The notes below the pieces were generated by a model. The model worked only from the letters and a program-made list of their open reading frames with translations, did no database searches and was not told where the DNA came from. Of a stretch of DNA of 64,000 bases, positions 6,579 through 16,339 are shown in pieces. The stretch is taken from contig NZ_JBFHIT010000013.1 of the NCBI RefSeq assembly GCF_041596335.1, positions 21,693 to 85,692 on the forward strand, read 5' to 3'. The translations under genes were made by a program, and so were the position numbers. Origin of the DNA: Mangrovibacterium sp041596335 (lineage in GTDB: Bacteria > Bacteroidota > Bacteroidia > Bacteroidales > Prolixibacteraceae). Each line of letters begins with the position of its first letter. Positions within the stretch are counted from its first letter, which is position 1.

Positions 6579-9479
6579 ATGCACTTTAAACACTTTATCC
6601 TCACATACATTCTGTTTTCCCTGTGTATTTCAGGACACGGGCAGATCAAAGACATTGGCATTCCGGAAATACACAACATAAAAAAGCACAATTACCGCGC
6701 CGGGGCTCAGAACTGGCAAATTGAACGCAACAGCAAAAATTTCATGTATTTCGCTAACAACGACGGGCTGCTTGAATTTGACGGTTCGCACTGGCAACTA
6801 TACGGACTGCAAAACCCCTCGGTTGTACGAAGTATTAAGATGGATGAAAACGACCGGATTTACATCGGTCAGCAAAACGAGTTTGGCTACATGGAACCCG
6901 ATGCGACCGGACTGCTGACCTATCACTCGTTGAGCGACAAACTGGAAGACAACCAGAAAAACTTTGATGAGGTCTGGCGCATTCACATCACAAACATCGG
7001 CGTTATCTTTCAAAGTTACACGCACTTATTCATCTACCGCGACGACCGACTAATTGAAGTTCCTTTGAAAAACAGAATTCACTTTTCGTTTTATGTGAAC
7101 GGACTGCTGTGGATTCAGGATCAAGAGGAAGGCCTGATGGAATACCGACAAGGAAAATTGGTAAAGATAGACGGACTGGAAGTATTGGCCGACAAAGAAA
7201 TATGGACGATTCTGCCCTTGAGCGCGACCAAAGTATTGATCGGAACCGTCAACAACGGGGTGTATATTTATGACGAAGAAACATTGACTCCCTGGGAAAA
7301 TGAAGCCAACAATTTTCTGATTGAAAACCAGATTTTTTCGGCTACGAAGTTCAACAACTCCTATTTTGCTTTCGGAACAATCCAAAACGGGCTGATGGTA
7401 ACCGATGAGAGTGGTCAAATCATTCAATACATCAACAAAAAGAAAGGCTTGCAAAACAACACGATCCTGGCGATCGGTGCAGACCAAGACGAGAATCTCT
7501 GGCTGGGGCTGGACAATGGAATTGATTACATCGAAATTAATTCCTCATTCACCTACATTGACGATCCTGAAGGACTTGGTGCCACCTACAGTACACTTAT
7601 CCACCAGAACAAATTGTATGTCGGAACCAATCATGGCCTGTTTGTAAAAGACTGGCCAGAGCGAACAACCCTGACCCCCATTCCATTTCGGCTAATTCCA
7701 AAAACGGTTGGACAAACCTGGTATTTGGGAGTGCACGATGGCGTTCTGCTATGTGGACACAACAACGGTACGTATGTGATTGAAGGAGAAACAGCCACGC
7801 AAATTTCGGATGTGAACGGAGCCTGGACATTTTTGTCGCCTAACGGCTATTCCGACATTCTGATTGGAGGCAATTTCAACGGCCTCACTCTTTTCCGCAA
7901 AACAGAGAATGGAAAATCGTGGCGTTTCGTCGACCGGATCAAAGGATTCTCTGAAGCCTCCCGCCTGATCGAGCAAGATACTGATGGCAACCTATGGATG
8001 AGCCATGGCTACAAAGGAGTATATAAAATTACCCTGAACGATAAGCTCGATTCGGTTTTGAGCTCAACGCACTACAATTCGAAGAATGGCCTTCCAACGG
8101 ACAATTTCATCAATCTGATGAAAATGAAAAACAATTTGGTCTATACCACACCGGAAGGAATTTATCGTTACAACAAACAAAAAAATGCTTTTGAGTCAGC
8201 AAACGACTACAACAAACTGTTCGATCACCAACATTCAATCAATTATCTCTTCGAAGATTCATTTAAAAACATCTGGTACTCGGCACCTGAAGGCCCCGGG
8301 GTTCTGCGTTTTCAGGAAGATGGCAGCTACACCGATGTGAGTCTCCCTTTTCAGAAGTTACGCGGCCGTCAAATTGCAGGCTTTGAGCATATTTATGTCG
8401 CCGATCAGAAAAACACGTTCATCGCGCTAGAGGACGGTTTAGCGCATTACTCGCCGAACTACGCGACCCAGTCGAACAGCCAAATGAAGGTTTTCATCCG
8501 CGAAGTACTGAACAAGCAGAGCAACAAGGCCTACTTTCCTGCGGCCCTTCAGCCAAAAGCTCTTCAAAAAAGGTTTGCCTATCCGTTCAAAGGGAATCAC
8601 CTGCGTTTTACCTTCACCTGCCCGGATTATACCAACGGCAAGAACATCCGCTACAGTTACTACCTGGAAAATTACAGCTCAGAATGGTCTGAATGGTCCG
8701 AATCAACCGTTTGCGAATTTATGAACCTCCGCGAAGGAAACTATACCTTGAAAATAAAAGCGGGTACCACACACGGTCAGGAAAGCAATATTGCCAGTTT
8801 CAGTTTCAAAATTACACCCCCCTGGTATCGCTCGCTCACCGCCTATATTTTTTATAGTCTGGCGGGCCTCCTACTTATTATTCTATTAAGCTGGTTTGTG
8901 TATTACCGCATTCAAATTTCGAAACGCAAAGAACGACTCAAGCATCTTCAGCAATACCGAAATCAATTGCAAACCTACCAGCGTGAAGCATTGATTTCGG
9001 AAAAAGAAATCATCCGACTGCGAAACGAAAAGCTTCACGGAAAAATGATTCACCTGGACAAAGAGCTGGCCAACCAAACCATGAGCTTAATTCAAAAGAA
9101 TAAATTTTTAGGGAAAATAAAATCCGAGCTCAAAACACTGCAATCCCAAACTCAGGAAAGCGCCCTCAAGTCGAAAATTAGCTTAATCATTAACCGAATC
9201 GATAAAGAATTCGATAACCAGAAACAAAATGAGCTGTTCGAAACTTATTTCGATGAGGTACATGAAGACTTCTTCAAACGACTATTGGAGAAATACCCCA
9301 CCCTCACACCACGCGAGATGAAATTATGCGCTTACATCAAAATGAACATATCCTCAAAAGAAATTGCGACACTTTTAAACATCTCCCAGCGTGGAGTCGA
9401 GATTTCCCGTTACCGTTTACGGAAAAAACTGGAGGTAGACCGAAACACCAATTTGACCACCCTGATATCGGGAATCTAA
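6579..9479 (+). CDS. Membrane-spanning one-component regulator: propeller, Y_Y_Y and LuxR-type HTH
   Basis: A 966-residue protein with an N-terminal signal segment (about 1-22), a long periplasmic region with two-component-regulator-propeller repeats (WLGLDNGIDYI, LWMSHGYKGVYKI), a triple-tyrosine domain around residues 672-740, one transmembrane helix at about 753-775, a charged coiled coil (about 780-880), and a C-terminal LuxR/GerE helix-turn-helix from about 909 (LTPREMKLCAYI, then SSKEIATLLNIS). No histidine kinase or receiver domain is present, so ligand binding in the periplasm is probably passed directly to the DNA-binding domain in the cytoplasm. It sits directly upstream of, and in line with, the SusCD genes, so it most likely activates the glucan locus in response to a beta-1,3-glucan oligosaccharide. 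That target assignment is inference from position. Confidence 0.88.
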   Translation: MHFKHFILTYILFSLCISGHGQIKDIGIPEIHNIKKHNYRAGAQNWQIERNSKNFMYFANNDGLLEFDGSHWQLYGLQNPSVVRSIKMDENDRIYIGQQNEFGYMEPDATGLLTYHSLSDKLEDNQKNFDEVWRIHITNIGVIFQSYTHLFIYRDDRLIEVPLKNRIHFSFYVNGLLWIQDQEEGLMEYRQGKLVKIDGLEVLADKEIWTILPLSATKVLIGTVNNGVYIYDEETLTPWENEANNFLIENQIFSATKFNNSYFAFGTIQNGLMVTDESGQIIQYINKKKGLQNNTILAIGADQDENLWLGLDNGIDYIEINSSFTYIDDPEGLGATYSTLIHQNKLYVGTNHGLFVKDWPERTTLTPIPFRLIPKTVGQTWYLGVHDGVLLCGHNNGTYVIEGETATQISDVNGAWTFLSPNGYSDILIGGNFNGLTLFRKTENGKSWRFVDRIKGFSEASRLIEQDTDGNLWMSHGYKGVYKITLNDKLDSVLSSTHYNSKNGLPTDNFINLMKMKNNLVYTTPEGIYRYNKQKNAFESANDYNKLFDHQHSINYLFEDSFKNIWYSAPEGPGVLRFQEDGSYTDVSLPFQKLRGRQIAGFEHIYVADQKNTFIALEDGLAHYSPNYATQSNSQMKVFIREVLNKQSNKAYFPAALQPKALQKRFAYPFKGNHLRFTFTCPDYTNGKNIRYSYYLENYSSEWSEWSESTVCEFMNLREGNYTLKIKAGTTHGQESNIASFSFKITPPWYRSLTAYIFYSLAGLLLIILLSWFVYYRIQISKRKERLKHLQQYRNQLQTYQREALISEKEIIRLRNEKLHGKMIHLDKELANQTMSLIQKNKFLGKIKSELKTLQSQTQESALKSKISLIINRIDKEFDNQKQNELFETYFDEVHEDFFKRLLEKYPTLTPREMKLCAYIKMNISSKEIATLLNISQRGVEISRYRLRKKLEVDRNTNLTTLISGI

Positions 9480-9574
9480 CCAACATGCTGTATAGCAGCA
9501 CGATGGTTGAAGTATGATATTCCACAACTTTAAAAATTCTTAACGTTTGTCTTTCAACGCATTAACACAACACG

Positions 9575-9616
9575 TGTAGTATTTATGTAGTATGTTAAAA
9601 CCTACGCATGTAGTAT
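9575..9616 (+). repeat. Three direct repeats TGTAGTAT, likely operator of the glucan locus
   Basis: TGTAGTAT occurs at 9575-9582, 9586-9593 and 9609-9616. The starts are 11 and 23 bases apart, about one and two helical turns, so all copies face the same side of the DNA. They lie about 20 bases upstream of the predicted susC -33 element, the right place for activator binding. The LuxR-type regulator encoded just upstream is the obvious candidate protein. Confidence 0.55.
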
Positions 9617-9634
9617 TATTGAAGTAGCTCATTT

Positions 9635-9666
9635 TTTGGCGATATCCCCCTATAGCGTCACTTTTG
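9635..9666 (+). promoter_or_regulatory. Predicted susC promoter (TTTG, 20 bp, CACTTTTG)
   Basis: TTTG at 9635-9638 and CACTTTTG at 9659-9666 (7 of 8 to TAnnTTTG) are separated by 20 bases, as in Bacteroidota housekeeping promoters. Transcription would start near 9671, giving a leader of about 33 bases. Confidence 0.5.
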
Positions 9667-9703
9667 CGTCAGATTTAGTTTAACAAGACTTAAAAAGTGA
9701 CTT

Positions 9704-12700
9704 ATGAAAAAATTACTAGTTTTTTTGTTTTGTGCATTTTTTGGATTTAGTGCTTACGCTCAGGATCTGACCATTAACGGTCAGGTTAATTCCAAAGATG
9801 ACGGACAACCGCTACCGGGTGTTTCGGTAGTTATTAAAGGTACTTTAAAGGGTACAATAACCGATATGGATGGAAATTTCACCCTCCAGGCACCATCCAA
9901 CGGAACGCTTCAACTCTCCTTTATCGGGATGAAATCTCAGGAGATAGTTATTAACGGAAAAACCACTTTCAATATCATCATGGAAAACGACGCCATTGGT
10001 GTTGACGAAGTTGTGGTGATTGGTTACGGTACTCAAAAACGCGAAGATGTTACGGGTGCAGTTTCTATGGTTAACGCCGAAACAATTGAAAATTTAAAGC
10101 CTGTAAAAGTTGAACAAGCTCTGCAAGGAACCATGTCTGGGGTAAATGTAACATCACAGTCGGGTGCTCCGGGTTCAGGTTTGGACATTCGTATTCGTGG
10201 TATTTCAACCAATGGCGATGCCTCTCCGGTAGCTATTATCGATGGCTACCAAGGTGATTTGAATACCTTAAACCCGAACGACATTGAAACAATTACTGTA
10301 CTTAAGGATGCTCAGGCCGCAATTTACGGAACAGTTGGAGCAAACGGAATTATTTTGATTACGACCAAGTCGGGTAAAAAGAATCAGGCGACAAAAGTTA
10401 GTGTAAACAGTTCAGTCGGGATTCAGGAAACAACTCGGAAACTGCCGGTGCTGAATGCAACCGAGTATGCCGTTTTACTAAATGAAGCCTATGCTGCTGC
10501 CGGCGATGATTTGCCATTTACAAGTATTTCCAATTTGGGTACTGGCACAAACTGGCAAGACGAAATCTTCGAGACTTCGCCCGTTTACAGCAACGACGTA
10601 AACATTTCGGGTGGTACCGATAAAATGGTTTACTCGTTTAGTGCCTCAAATTTAAATCAGGAAGGTATTATTGGAGGACCTAAAACAGGTTACGAACGGA
10701 GTACCGGCCGATTAAGCCTGGGAGCCGATTTGTCAAAATGGATCAAGTTTAAATCGTCAATCACCTTCACAAACGTAGATCGGAAAACGATTAACGAATT
10801 TGGCTTGGGTTCTGTTTTGTTCAATGCCTTGAATATGCCCTCAACAATGCCTGTATATGATGAAGATGGCGAATACTATCTCGCTCCTTCAAGCTTAGGA
10901 AACGAGGTAATTAACCCATTGGCACAGCTCGAAAATACTTACAACGAATACAATTTGGGTAAGTGGAATGGTAACTTCAGTCTTGAATTCGACCTGATGG
11001 AAAACCTGACGGCGACAACCCGGGTTGGATTTAACACGACAAACGATAAGTCAAAAAGCTTCTCGAAAGAAATTAGCTACGGTGGGAAAGTATTCGACGT
11101 ATCTCGCAGCAGCGTCTATCAGGATCGGAACAACTACAACGATTATACGTTTGATGCATTCGTTACCTACGATCGCATTTTTGGCGATGACCACCACCTA
11201 ACCGCTACTTTAGGTAATACGGTTTACAAATCGTGGGGCGACCACCTGGATGGAACCGGATATGATATTCCGAATAACTCGTGGGATTTTGCTGACATTA
11301 GCCTAGCCAACGGAACTTCCGACACAAAAACATCGGGCTCATGGACCTACGATCAACGAAGATTGTCGTATTTCGCCCGTTTACAATACGATTACCAGGC
11401 TAAATATCTCTTGTCAGCCATGCTACGACGAGATGCCTCAACAAAATTTGGTCCCGACAACACGGCTGCCTATTTCCCATCAGTAACTGCGGGATGGAAC
11501 ATGACCAAAGAAAGTTTCATGGAAAAATTCGATCAGATCGATCTTTTGAAACTTCGTTTAAGCTATGGTATTTTAGGATCGGACAAGATCGACGATTTCA
11601 AGTATATTTCTCAGCTTGACGGCGAGGCAACTTATGTTTTCGATGGTTCACTGGTAAATGGAACCGCCGTTGGTTCATCTCCGAACGAATCCATCAAATG
11701 GGAACAATCGGAACAGTTTGACGCCGGTGCTGACCTCAAACTTTTCAATAACCGGTTGGATATTAACGCCGACTATTTCATTAAGAAAACCAACAATCTG
11801 TTGATTAGCGACATCCCGGTATCGGGCATTTTGGGCACATCAGCACCAGGTGCTTCCGGACCAACAGTAAACGCGGGAACAGTTCGCAACAGTGGTTTTG
11901 AATTTGCGGTGGGCTATCGTGGCAACATCACCAAAGATTTAACCTTCCGTGTAAACTACAACGTTACAACACTGAACAACGAAGTTCTTGAAGTTAACAA
12001 CAGTACCGGTTATGTTGAAGGCGGATCATTCGGTGTCGGTCAACCCTCACCTGCCCGCATGGAAGTTGGAAAACCAATTGGTTATTTCTACGGATACAAA
12101 ACTGATGGTTTGTTCCAAAATCAGGAAGAAGTTGATGCTCACCCTTCTCAAATCGCTTTGGGAGCCAATGCATCACCCGGCGACATCCGTATTGTAGATG
12201 TTAGCGGAGACGGCGTAATTGACACTGACGACCGTACCGATATTGGCAATCCGATTCCAGACGCAACAATGGGGTTAAATATCTCCCTCAATTACAAAGG
12301 ATTTGATTTTATCGCCTACGCTTATGCGTCACTCGGAAACGATATCGTTCGCAACTATGAGCGGGTAATTTCCGATGTAAATAAACTTAGCTATCGTCTA
12401 AACCGTTGGACCGGCGAAGGAACCAGCAACTATGTCCCTCGCGTGACTACCGCTGCAACATCGAACAATGTGTTCTCGGAATTCTTTGTTGAAGATGGTT
12501 CATTCCTGCGCATGCAAAACATCCAACTAGGCTATACATTCCCTGCCTCAATAACTGACAGACTCTCAATCAAGTCACTGCGACTGTACACCAGCGTCAG
12601 TAATTTGTTCACCCTGACAGACTATCAAGGTTACGATCCGGCTGCCTCAAGCGGCGATCCGATTGGAAGTGGGTTCGACAACGGATTCTATCCCGCTGCC

Positions 12701-12736
12701 AGAACATACACTTTCGGCTTAAATCTTAACTTCTAA
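9704..12736 (+). CDS. SusC/RagA family TonB-linked outer membrane transporter
   Basis: A 1010-residue protein with a signal peptide ending AYAQ (about residue 20), a carboxypeptidase-regulatory-like domain (about 22-98) and the SusC signature DEVVVIGYGTQKREDVTGAV (about 101-120). The plug domain follows, with the typical DIRIRGISTNGDASPVAIID and YGTVGANGIILITTK segments, then a full beta-barrel ending in FGLNLNF. With the SusD protein encoded 11 bases downstream it forms the outer membrane importer for glycan oligosaccharides. The surrounding GH16, GH17, GH30, GH3 and phosphorylase genes indicate laminarin-type beta-1,3-glucan as the substrate. The gene is the first of a long codirectional run under the predicted promoter at 9635-9666. 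Confidence 0.96.
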   Translation: MKKLLVFLFCAFFGFSAYAQDLTINGQVNSKDDGQPLPGVSVVIKGTLKGTITDMDGNFTLQAPSNGTLQLSFIGMKSQEIVINGKTTFNIIMENDAIGVDEVVVIGYGTQKREDVTGAVSMVNAETIENLKPVKVEQALQGTMSGVNVTSQSGAPGSGLDIRIRGISTNGDASPVAIIDGYQGDLNTLNPNDIETITVLKDAQAAIYGTVGANGIILITTKSGKKNQATKVSVNSSVGIQETTRKLPVLNATEYAVLLNEAYAAAGDDLPFTSISNLGTGTNWQDEIFETSPVYSNDVNISGGTDKMVYSFSASNLNQEGIIGGPKTGYERSTGRLSLGADLSKWIKFKSSITFTNVDRKTINEFGLGSVLFNALNMPSTMPVYDEDGEYYLAPSSLGNEVINPLAQLENTYNEYNLGKWNGNFSLEFDLMENLTATTRVGFNTTNDKSKSFSKEISYGGKVFDVSRSSVYQDRNNYNDYTFDAFVTYDRIFGDDHHLTATLGNTVYKSWGDHLDGTGYDIPNNSWDFADISLANGTSDTKTSGSWTYDQRRLSYFARLQYDYQAKYLLSAMLRRDASTKFGPDNTAAYFPSVTAGWNMTKESFMEKFDQIDLLKLRLSYGILGSDKIDDFKYISQLDGEATYVFDGSLVNGTAVGSSPNESIKWEQSEQFDAGADLKLFNNRLDINADYFIKKTNNLLISDIPVSGILGTSAPGASGPTVNAGTVRNSGFEFAVGYRGNITKDLTFRVNYNVTTLNNEVLEVNNSTGYVEGGSFGVGQPSPARMEVGKPIGYFYGYKTDGLFQNQEEVDAHPSQIALGANASPGDIRIVDVSGDGVIDTDDRTDIGNPIPDATMGLNISLNYKGFDFIAYAYASLGNDIVRNYERVISDVNKLSYRLNRWTGEGTSNYVPRVTTAATSNNVFSEFFVEDGSFLRMQNIQLGYTFPASITDRLSIKSLRLYTSVSNLFTLTDYQGYDPAASSGDPIGSGFDNGFYPAARTYTFGLNLNF

Positions 12737-12747
12737 AAAACAGAACG

Positions 12748-14235
12748 ATGAATACTAAAATAGTTCAAAAAATTGTTTTCACGGTCGCATTAACATTCGC
12801 TGCATTTACATTCTCATGTACCGATGATTTTGTTAAAATCGACCCGGAATATTCCATTGATTCTGAAAACTATTTCAATTCAGAATCGGATTACTACAGC
12901 GCACTGGTAGCTGCCTACGATATGCTTCAATCAACTTATGCCAATGTGATTGTAGGTGAATTCGCGTCAGACAACACTCTTTGCGGTGGTGAAAGTGCGA
13001 CCGACGTAGTTGGCTGGCAGCAAATAGATGACATGATCCATACGTCGTCAAACGACAACTTGCAAGATATTTGGAACTGGATGTTTGCCGGTGTACAACG
13101 CACCAACTATTTCATGGAGTTTCAAGATAAAATCGAGTTCGATAGTAAAGAGCAAATGATCGGCGAAATTCGCTTTCTGCGTGCCTACTACTATTTCGAG
13201 CTGGTAAAATGGTTTGGTCCTGTTCCGTTGAAAGTAGACGAACGCTTTACTTTGGGCGACGAGACCAGCATTCCCCGTTCATCGGTTTCGGAAGTTTATG
13301 CGCAAATCGAATCAGATTTGTTGTTTGCCGAATCAGTATTACCTGAAACTCCGACCGAAATTGGACGTGCTACTCGTGGTGCCGCTCAGGCTCTGCTCGG
13401 AAAAGCTTATTTGTTTCAGGATAAATTTGACGAAGCTGCGTTGATTTTAGACGACCTGATTGATGATGGAAACTATACATTGGTGGAGGATTTCTCTGAC
13501 ATTTTCGAATTTGCCGGAGAAAACGGATCTGAATCAATTTTTGAAGTCCAATATACCGATGTTGAAGGTGCCGCCTTTGGTTGTCTTCAATGTAGCGAGG
13601 GTAACGTAGCCGTTGGTTTCAGTGGCGTTCGCGGCTACTCAGGTCCATTGTACACTTCAGGATTCAGCTTTAACGTGCCAACACAAGAAGTAGTTGACGA
13701 GTTTGAAGATGGCGACTCGAGAAAAGACGTGGCCATTTTGGATATTGAGGCGTGGTCTGCCGAAACCGGAGCAGAATACTCAACCGGATATGAACACACC
13801 GGCTATTTCAACCGGAAATACATTCCTCGCACAAGAAGTTCTGAAGCCCAGGGCGACCTGAACCTGACGAACCCAAACAACTACCGCGCAATCCGCTATG
13901 CCGATGTTTTATTGATGGCTGCTGAGGCTCACAACCGTAAATCGAGCCCGAACGACAGCAAAGCTCAAGGCTACTTAAATCAAGTCCGTGAAAGAGCGTT
14001 TGGCGACTCTGACCACAATATTACACTCACAGGTACTGCCCTGACCGATGCAATCTATCACGAACGTCGGGTAGAATTAATGGGCGAAGGACATCGTTTC
14101 TTCGATTTGGTAAGAACTGGTGAAGCAGCAGATGAAATTGATGGTTTTGTTGAAGGCAAACACGAAGTCTTCCCTATTCCGTTGGAAGAAGTTGAATTTT
14201 CGAATGGAAACTGGAGTCAAAACCCCAATTATTAA
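12748..14235 (+). CDS. SusD/RagB family surface glycan-binding lipoprotein
   Basis: A 495-residue lipoprotein with a lipobox FTFSC (cysteine about residue 24) followed by acidic residues (TDD), as in Bacteroidota surface-exported lipoproteins. The N-terminal ENYFNSESDYYSALVAAYD and the helical segment EIRFLRAYYYFELVKWFGPVPL are SusD hallmarks; the C-terminal NYRAIRYADVLLMAAEA and ERRVELMGEGHRFFDLVRTG segments are the other conserved parts. It forms the lid of the SusC transporter and binds incoming beta-glucan oligosaccharides at the cell surface. It lies 11 bases after susC and 19 bases before the PKD lipoprotein, consistent with one operon. Confidence 0.95.
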   Translation: MNTKIVQKIVFTVALTFAAFTFSCTDDFVKIDPEYSIDSENYFNSESDYYSALVAAYDMLQSTYANVIVGEFASDNTLCGGESATDVVGWQQIDDMIHTSSNDNLQDIWNWMFAGVQRTNYFMEFQDKIEFDSKEQMIGEIRFLRAYYYFELVKWFGPVPLKVDERFTLGDETSIPRSSVSEVYAQIESDLLFAESVLPETPTEIGRATRGAAQALLGKAYLFQDKFDEAALILDDLIDDGNYTLVEDFSDIFEFAGENGSESIFEVQYTDVEGAAFGCLQCSEGNVAVGFSGVRGYSGPLYTSGFSFNVPTQEVVDEFEDGDSRKDVAILDIEAWSAETGAEYSTGYEHTGYFNRKYIPRTRSSEAQGDLNLTNPNNYRAIRYADVLLMAAEAHNRKSSPNDSKAQGYLNQVRERAFGDSDHNITLTGTALTDAIYHERRVELMGEGHRFFDLVRTGEAADEIDGFVEGKHEVFPIPLEEVEFSNGNWSQNPNY

Positions 14236-14254
14236 ACCAATAAATTCTTAAAAA

Positions 14255-16327
14255 ATGAAAAACTACAAAAATATACTTGCGCTGTTGTTTATCACGCTGT
14301 TCGCATTCTCCTGCACAACAGACGAAGATAAATTCTACTCGCTGGACTATATTCAGGCTCCGTCAAACGTTGACGCGGTCTTCGATATCACTCAGGACAA
14401 TACCGGCTTGGTGACCATCGTTCCCAATGCCGAAGGAGCGACCCGATTCAATATCGATTTTGGCGACGGAACAGATTCAGGAGAAATTACCGGCCAAAGT
14501 TCGGTTACACATACTTATACTGAAGGTGTTTATTCGGTTGTGATAGCTGCAACCGGGATTACCGACCTCACAACCGAAGCAACCAAGGAGCTGAACGTGA
14601 CCTTTAAAGCTCCTGAGGATCTGGTGGTGACGATTACTAAAAATGCTGCGAACCCAAAAATCGTATCTATCTCAGCAACGGCAACCTACGCCACCATCAT
14701 AGATATTTATTTTGGTGATGTGGAAGATGAAGAAGCGACTCACATTTTACCCGGAGAAACAGCAACAAACACCTATGCTGAGCCAGGTGACTATATCGTA
14801 AAAGTAATTGCAAAAAGTGCCGGAGCGGCAACAACGGAATATACTGAAACGCTCACTATTGACGCGGCTTCCGATCCTATTAATCTGCCAATTGATTTTG
14901 AATCATACCTGGTGAACTATGCCTTTGGCGATTTCGGCGGACTGTCGTCTTCAGTTATCGACAACCCTGACGCGACAGGCGTAAACACCAGCTCACGAGT
15001 AGCTCAGGCTGTAAAAGCCTCTGGCGCCGAAACCTGGGCCGGAACTGCTCTTACTCTGGAAAACCCGATTGACTTTTCAACCAAGACACTTTTCAAAGTG
15101 AAAGTTTGGTCACCAAAATCAGGCGCGGTCGTTAAGTTGAAATTTGAAAATCTGACCGACGGCAGCATCGCTTCCGAAGTAGACGCTACAACAACCGTAG
15201 CAAATGCCTGGGAAGAACTGGAATTCAACTTCTCGTCAATTGATGTGGCTAACGAATACCAAAAAGTGGTATTATTCTTCGACTTTGGAAACGTTGGTGA
15301 TGGTTCAACCTACTATTTCGACGGCGTGAAACAAGTAACTCCTCCAACCGAGGTATCTCCTCTTGCCGGAACATGGGTTATGGCTCCGGTGGCCGATGCG
15401 TTTTCTGTAGGTCCCGTCGAGGGCGAATATTGGTGGTGGGGTAACTCTGTCGATGACGTAACCCTTAGAGCTTGTTATTTCGATGATACCTACACCTTTG
15501 GTACCGACGGATCTTTCAGCAACGATCTGGGAGGCGAGTCATGGATTGAAGGCTGGCAAGGTGGAAACGATGCTTGTGGAACTCCGGTTGCGCCGCACGA
15601 CGGAACAGCAATGGCTACCTACGCTTACGATGAAGCCGCCGGCACTCTGACCATTGATGGAAAAGGGGCGTACCTGGGATTAGCCAAAGTTTATAACGGC
15701 GGTGAACTACTCAGCCCCGACGATGCAGTTTCTTCAATCACCTACAAGGCCACCCTTTCGGATGACAATAGTGCATTGACACTGGTAATTGAAGTCGACG
15801 GTGGCTGGTGGAGATTCCAGCTGGTGAAATCAAGCGATGTTGTTGTTTCTCCGCTTGCCGGAACATGGCAAATGGCCCCCGAAGCCGATGCTCTGGGTGT
15901 AGGACCGTCCCTTGGCGATCTGTCTTATTGGTCAAACAGCGTTGACGATGTAACAACCAGAGCTTGCTTCTTCGACGACACCTATGTCTTTGGCAACGAT
16001 GGTTCATTCAGCAACGTACTGGGTGACGACACCTGGGTTGAGGCATGGCAAGGTGGTAGTGATGCATGCGGTACACCGGTCGCTCCGCACGACGGAACAG
16101 CTGCTGCTACCTTCACTTACGATGCCGTTGCCGGCACAGTAACACTCGACGGCAAAGGAGCCTACCTTGGTATTCCTAAAGCATACAACGGCGGTGAATT
16201 GAAGGACCCGGCCAATGCCCCCGAATCGATTACTTATGATATCGAGCTCTCGGAAGGAAATACAGTGATGATCCTGGACATTGAAGTCCTAGGTGCATGG
16301 TGGAGATATAAGCTTGTGAAAAACTAA
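14255..16327 (+). CDS. PKD-domain surface glycan-binding lipoprotein with a tandem C-terminal repeat
   Basis: A 690-residue lipoprotein (lipobox FAFSC, cysteine about residue 20). The order seen is: a PKD domain (FDIDFGDGTDSG-like, about 35-120), a second PKD-like domain (about 125-205), a beta-sandwich resembling galactose-binding or CBM modules (about 213-362: WAGTALTLENPIDFS, FFDFGNVGDGSTYYFDG), and two tandem copies of a domain of about 160 residues (about 368-530 and 532-690). Each copy starts SPLAGTW and contains a CGTPVAPHDGTA segment, then DGKGAYLG and a Trp-rich end. It takes the SusE/SGBP position between SusD and the first GH16, so it probably captures beta-1,3-glucan at the surface. 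No catalytic domain is visible. A related repeat domain occurs in the next gene. Confidence 0.82.
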   Translation: MKNYKNILALLFITLFAFSCTTDEDKFYSLDYIQAPSNVDAVFDITQDNTGLVTIVPNAEGATRFNIDFGDGTDSGEITGQSSVTHTYTEGVYSVVIAATGITDLTTEATKELNVTFKAPEDLVVTITKNAANPKIVSISATATYATIIDIYFGDVEDEEATHILPGETATNTYAEPGDYIVKVIAKSAGAATTEYTETLTIDAASDPINLPIDFESYLVNYAFGDFGGLSSSVIDNPDATGVNTSSRVAQAVKASGAETWAGTALTLENPIDFSTKTLFKVKVWSPKSGAVVKLKFENLTDGSIASEVDATTTVANAWEELEFNFSSIDVANEYQKVVLFFDFGNVGDGSTYYFDGVKQVTPPTEVSPLAGTWVMAPVADAFSVGPVEGEYWWWGNSVDDVTLRACYFDDTYTFGTDGSFSNDLGGESWIEGWQGGNDACGTPVAPHDGTAMATYAYDEAAGTLTIDGKGAYLGLAKVYNGGELLSPDDAVSSITYKATLSDDNSALTLVIEVDGGWWRFQLVKSSDVVVSPLAGTWQMAPEADALGVGPSLGDLSYWSNSVDDVTTRACFFDDTYVFGNDGSFSNVLGDDTWVEAWQGGSDACGTPVAPHDGTAAATFTYDAVAGTVTLDGKGAYLGIPKAYNGGELKDPANAPESITYDIELSEGNTVMILDIEVLGAWWRYKLVKN

Positions 16328-16339
16328 AAATAAGGTACA

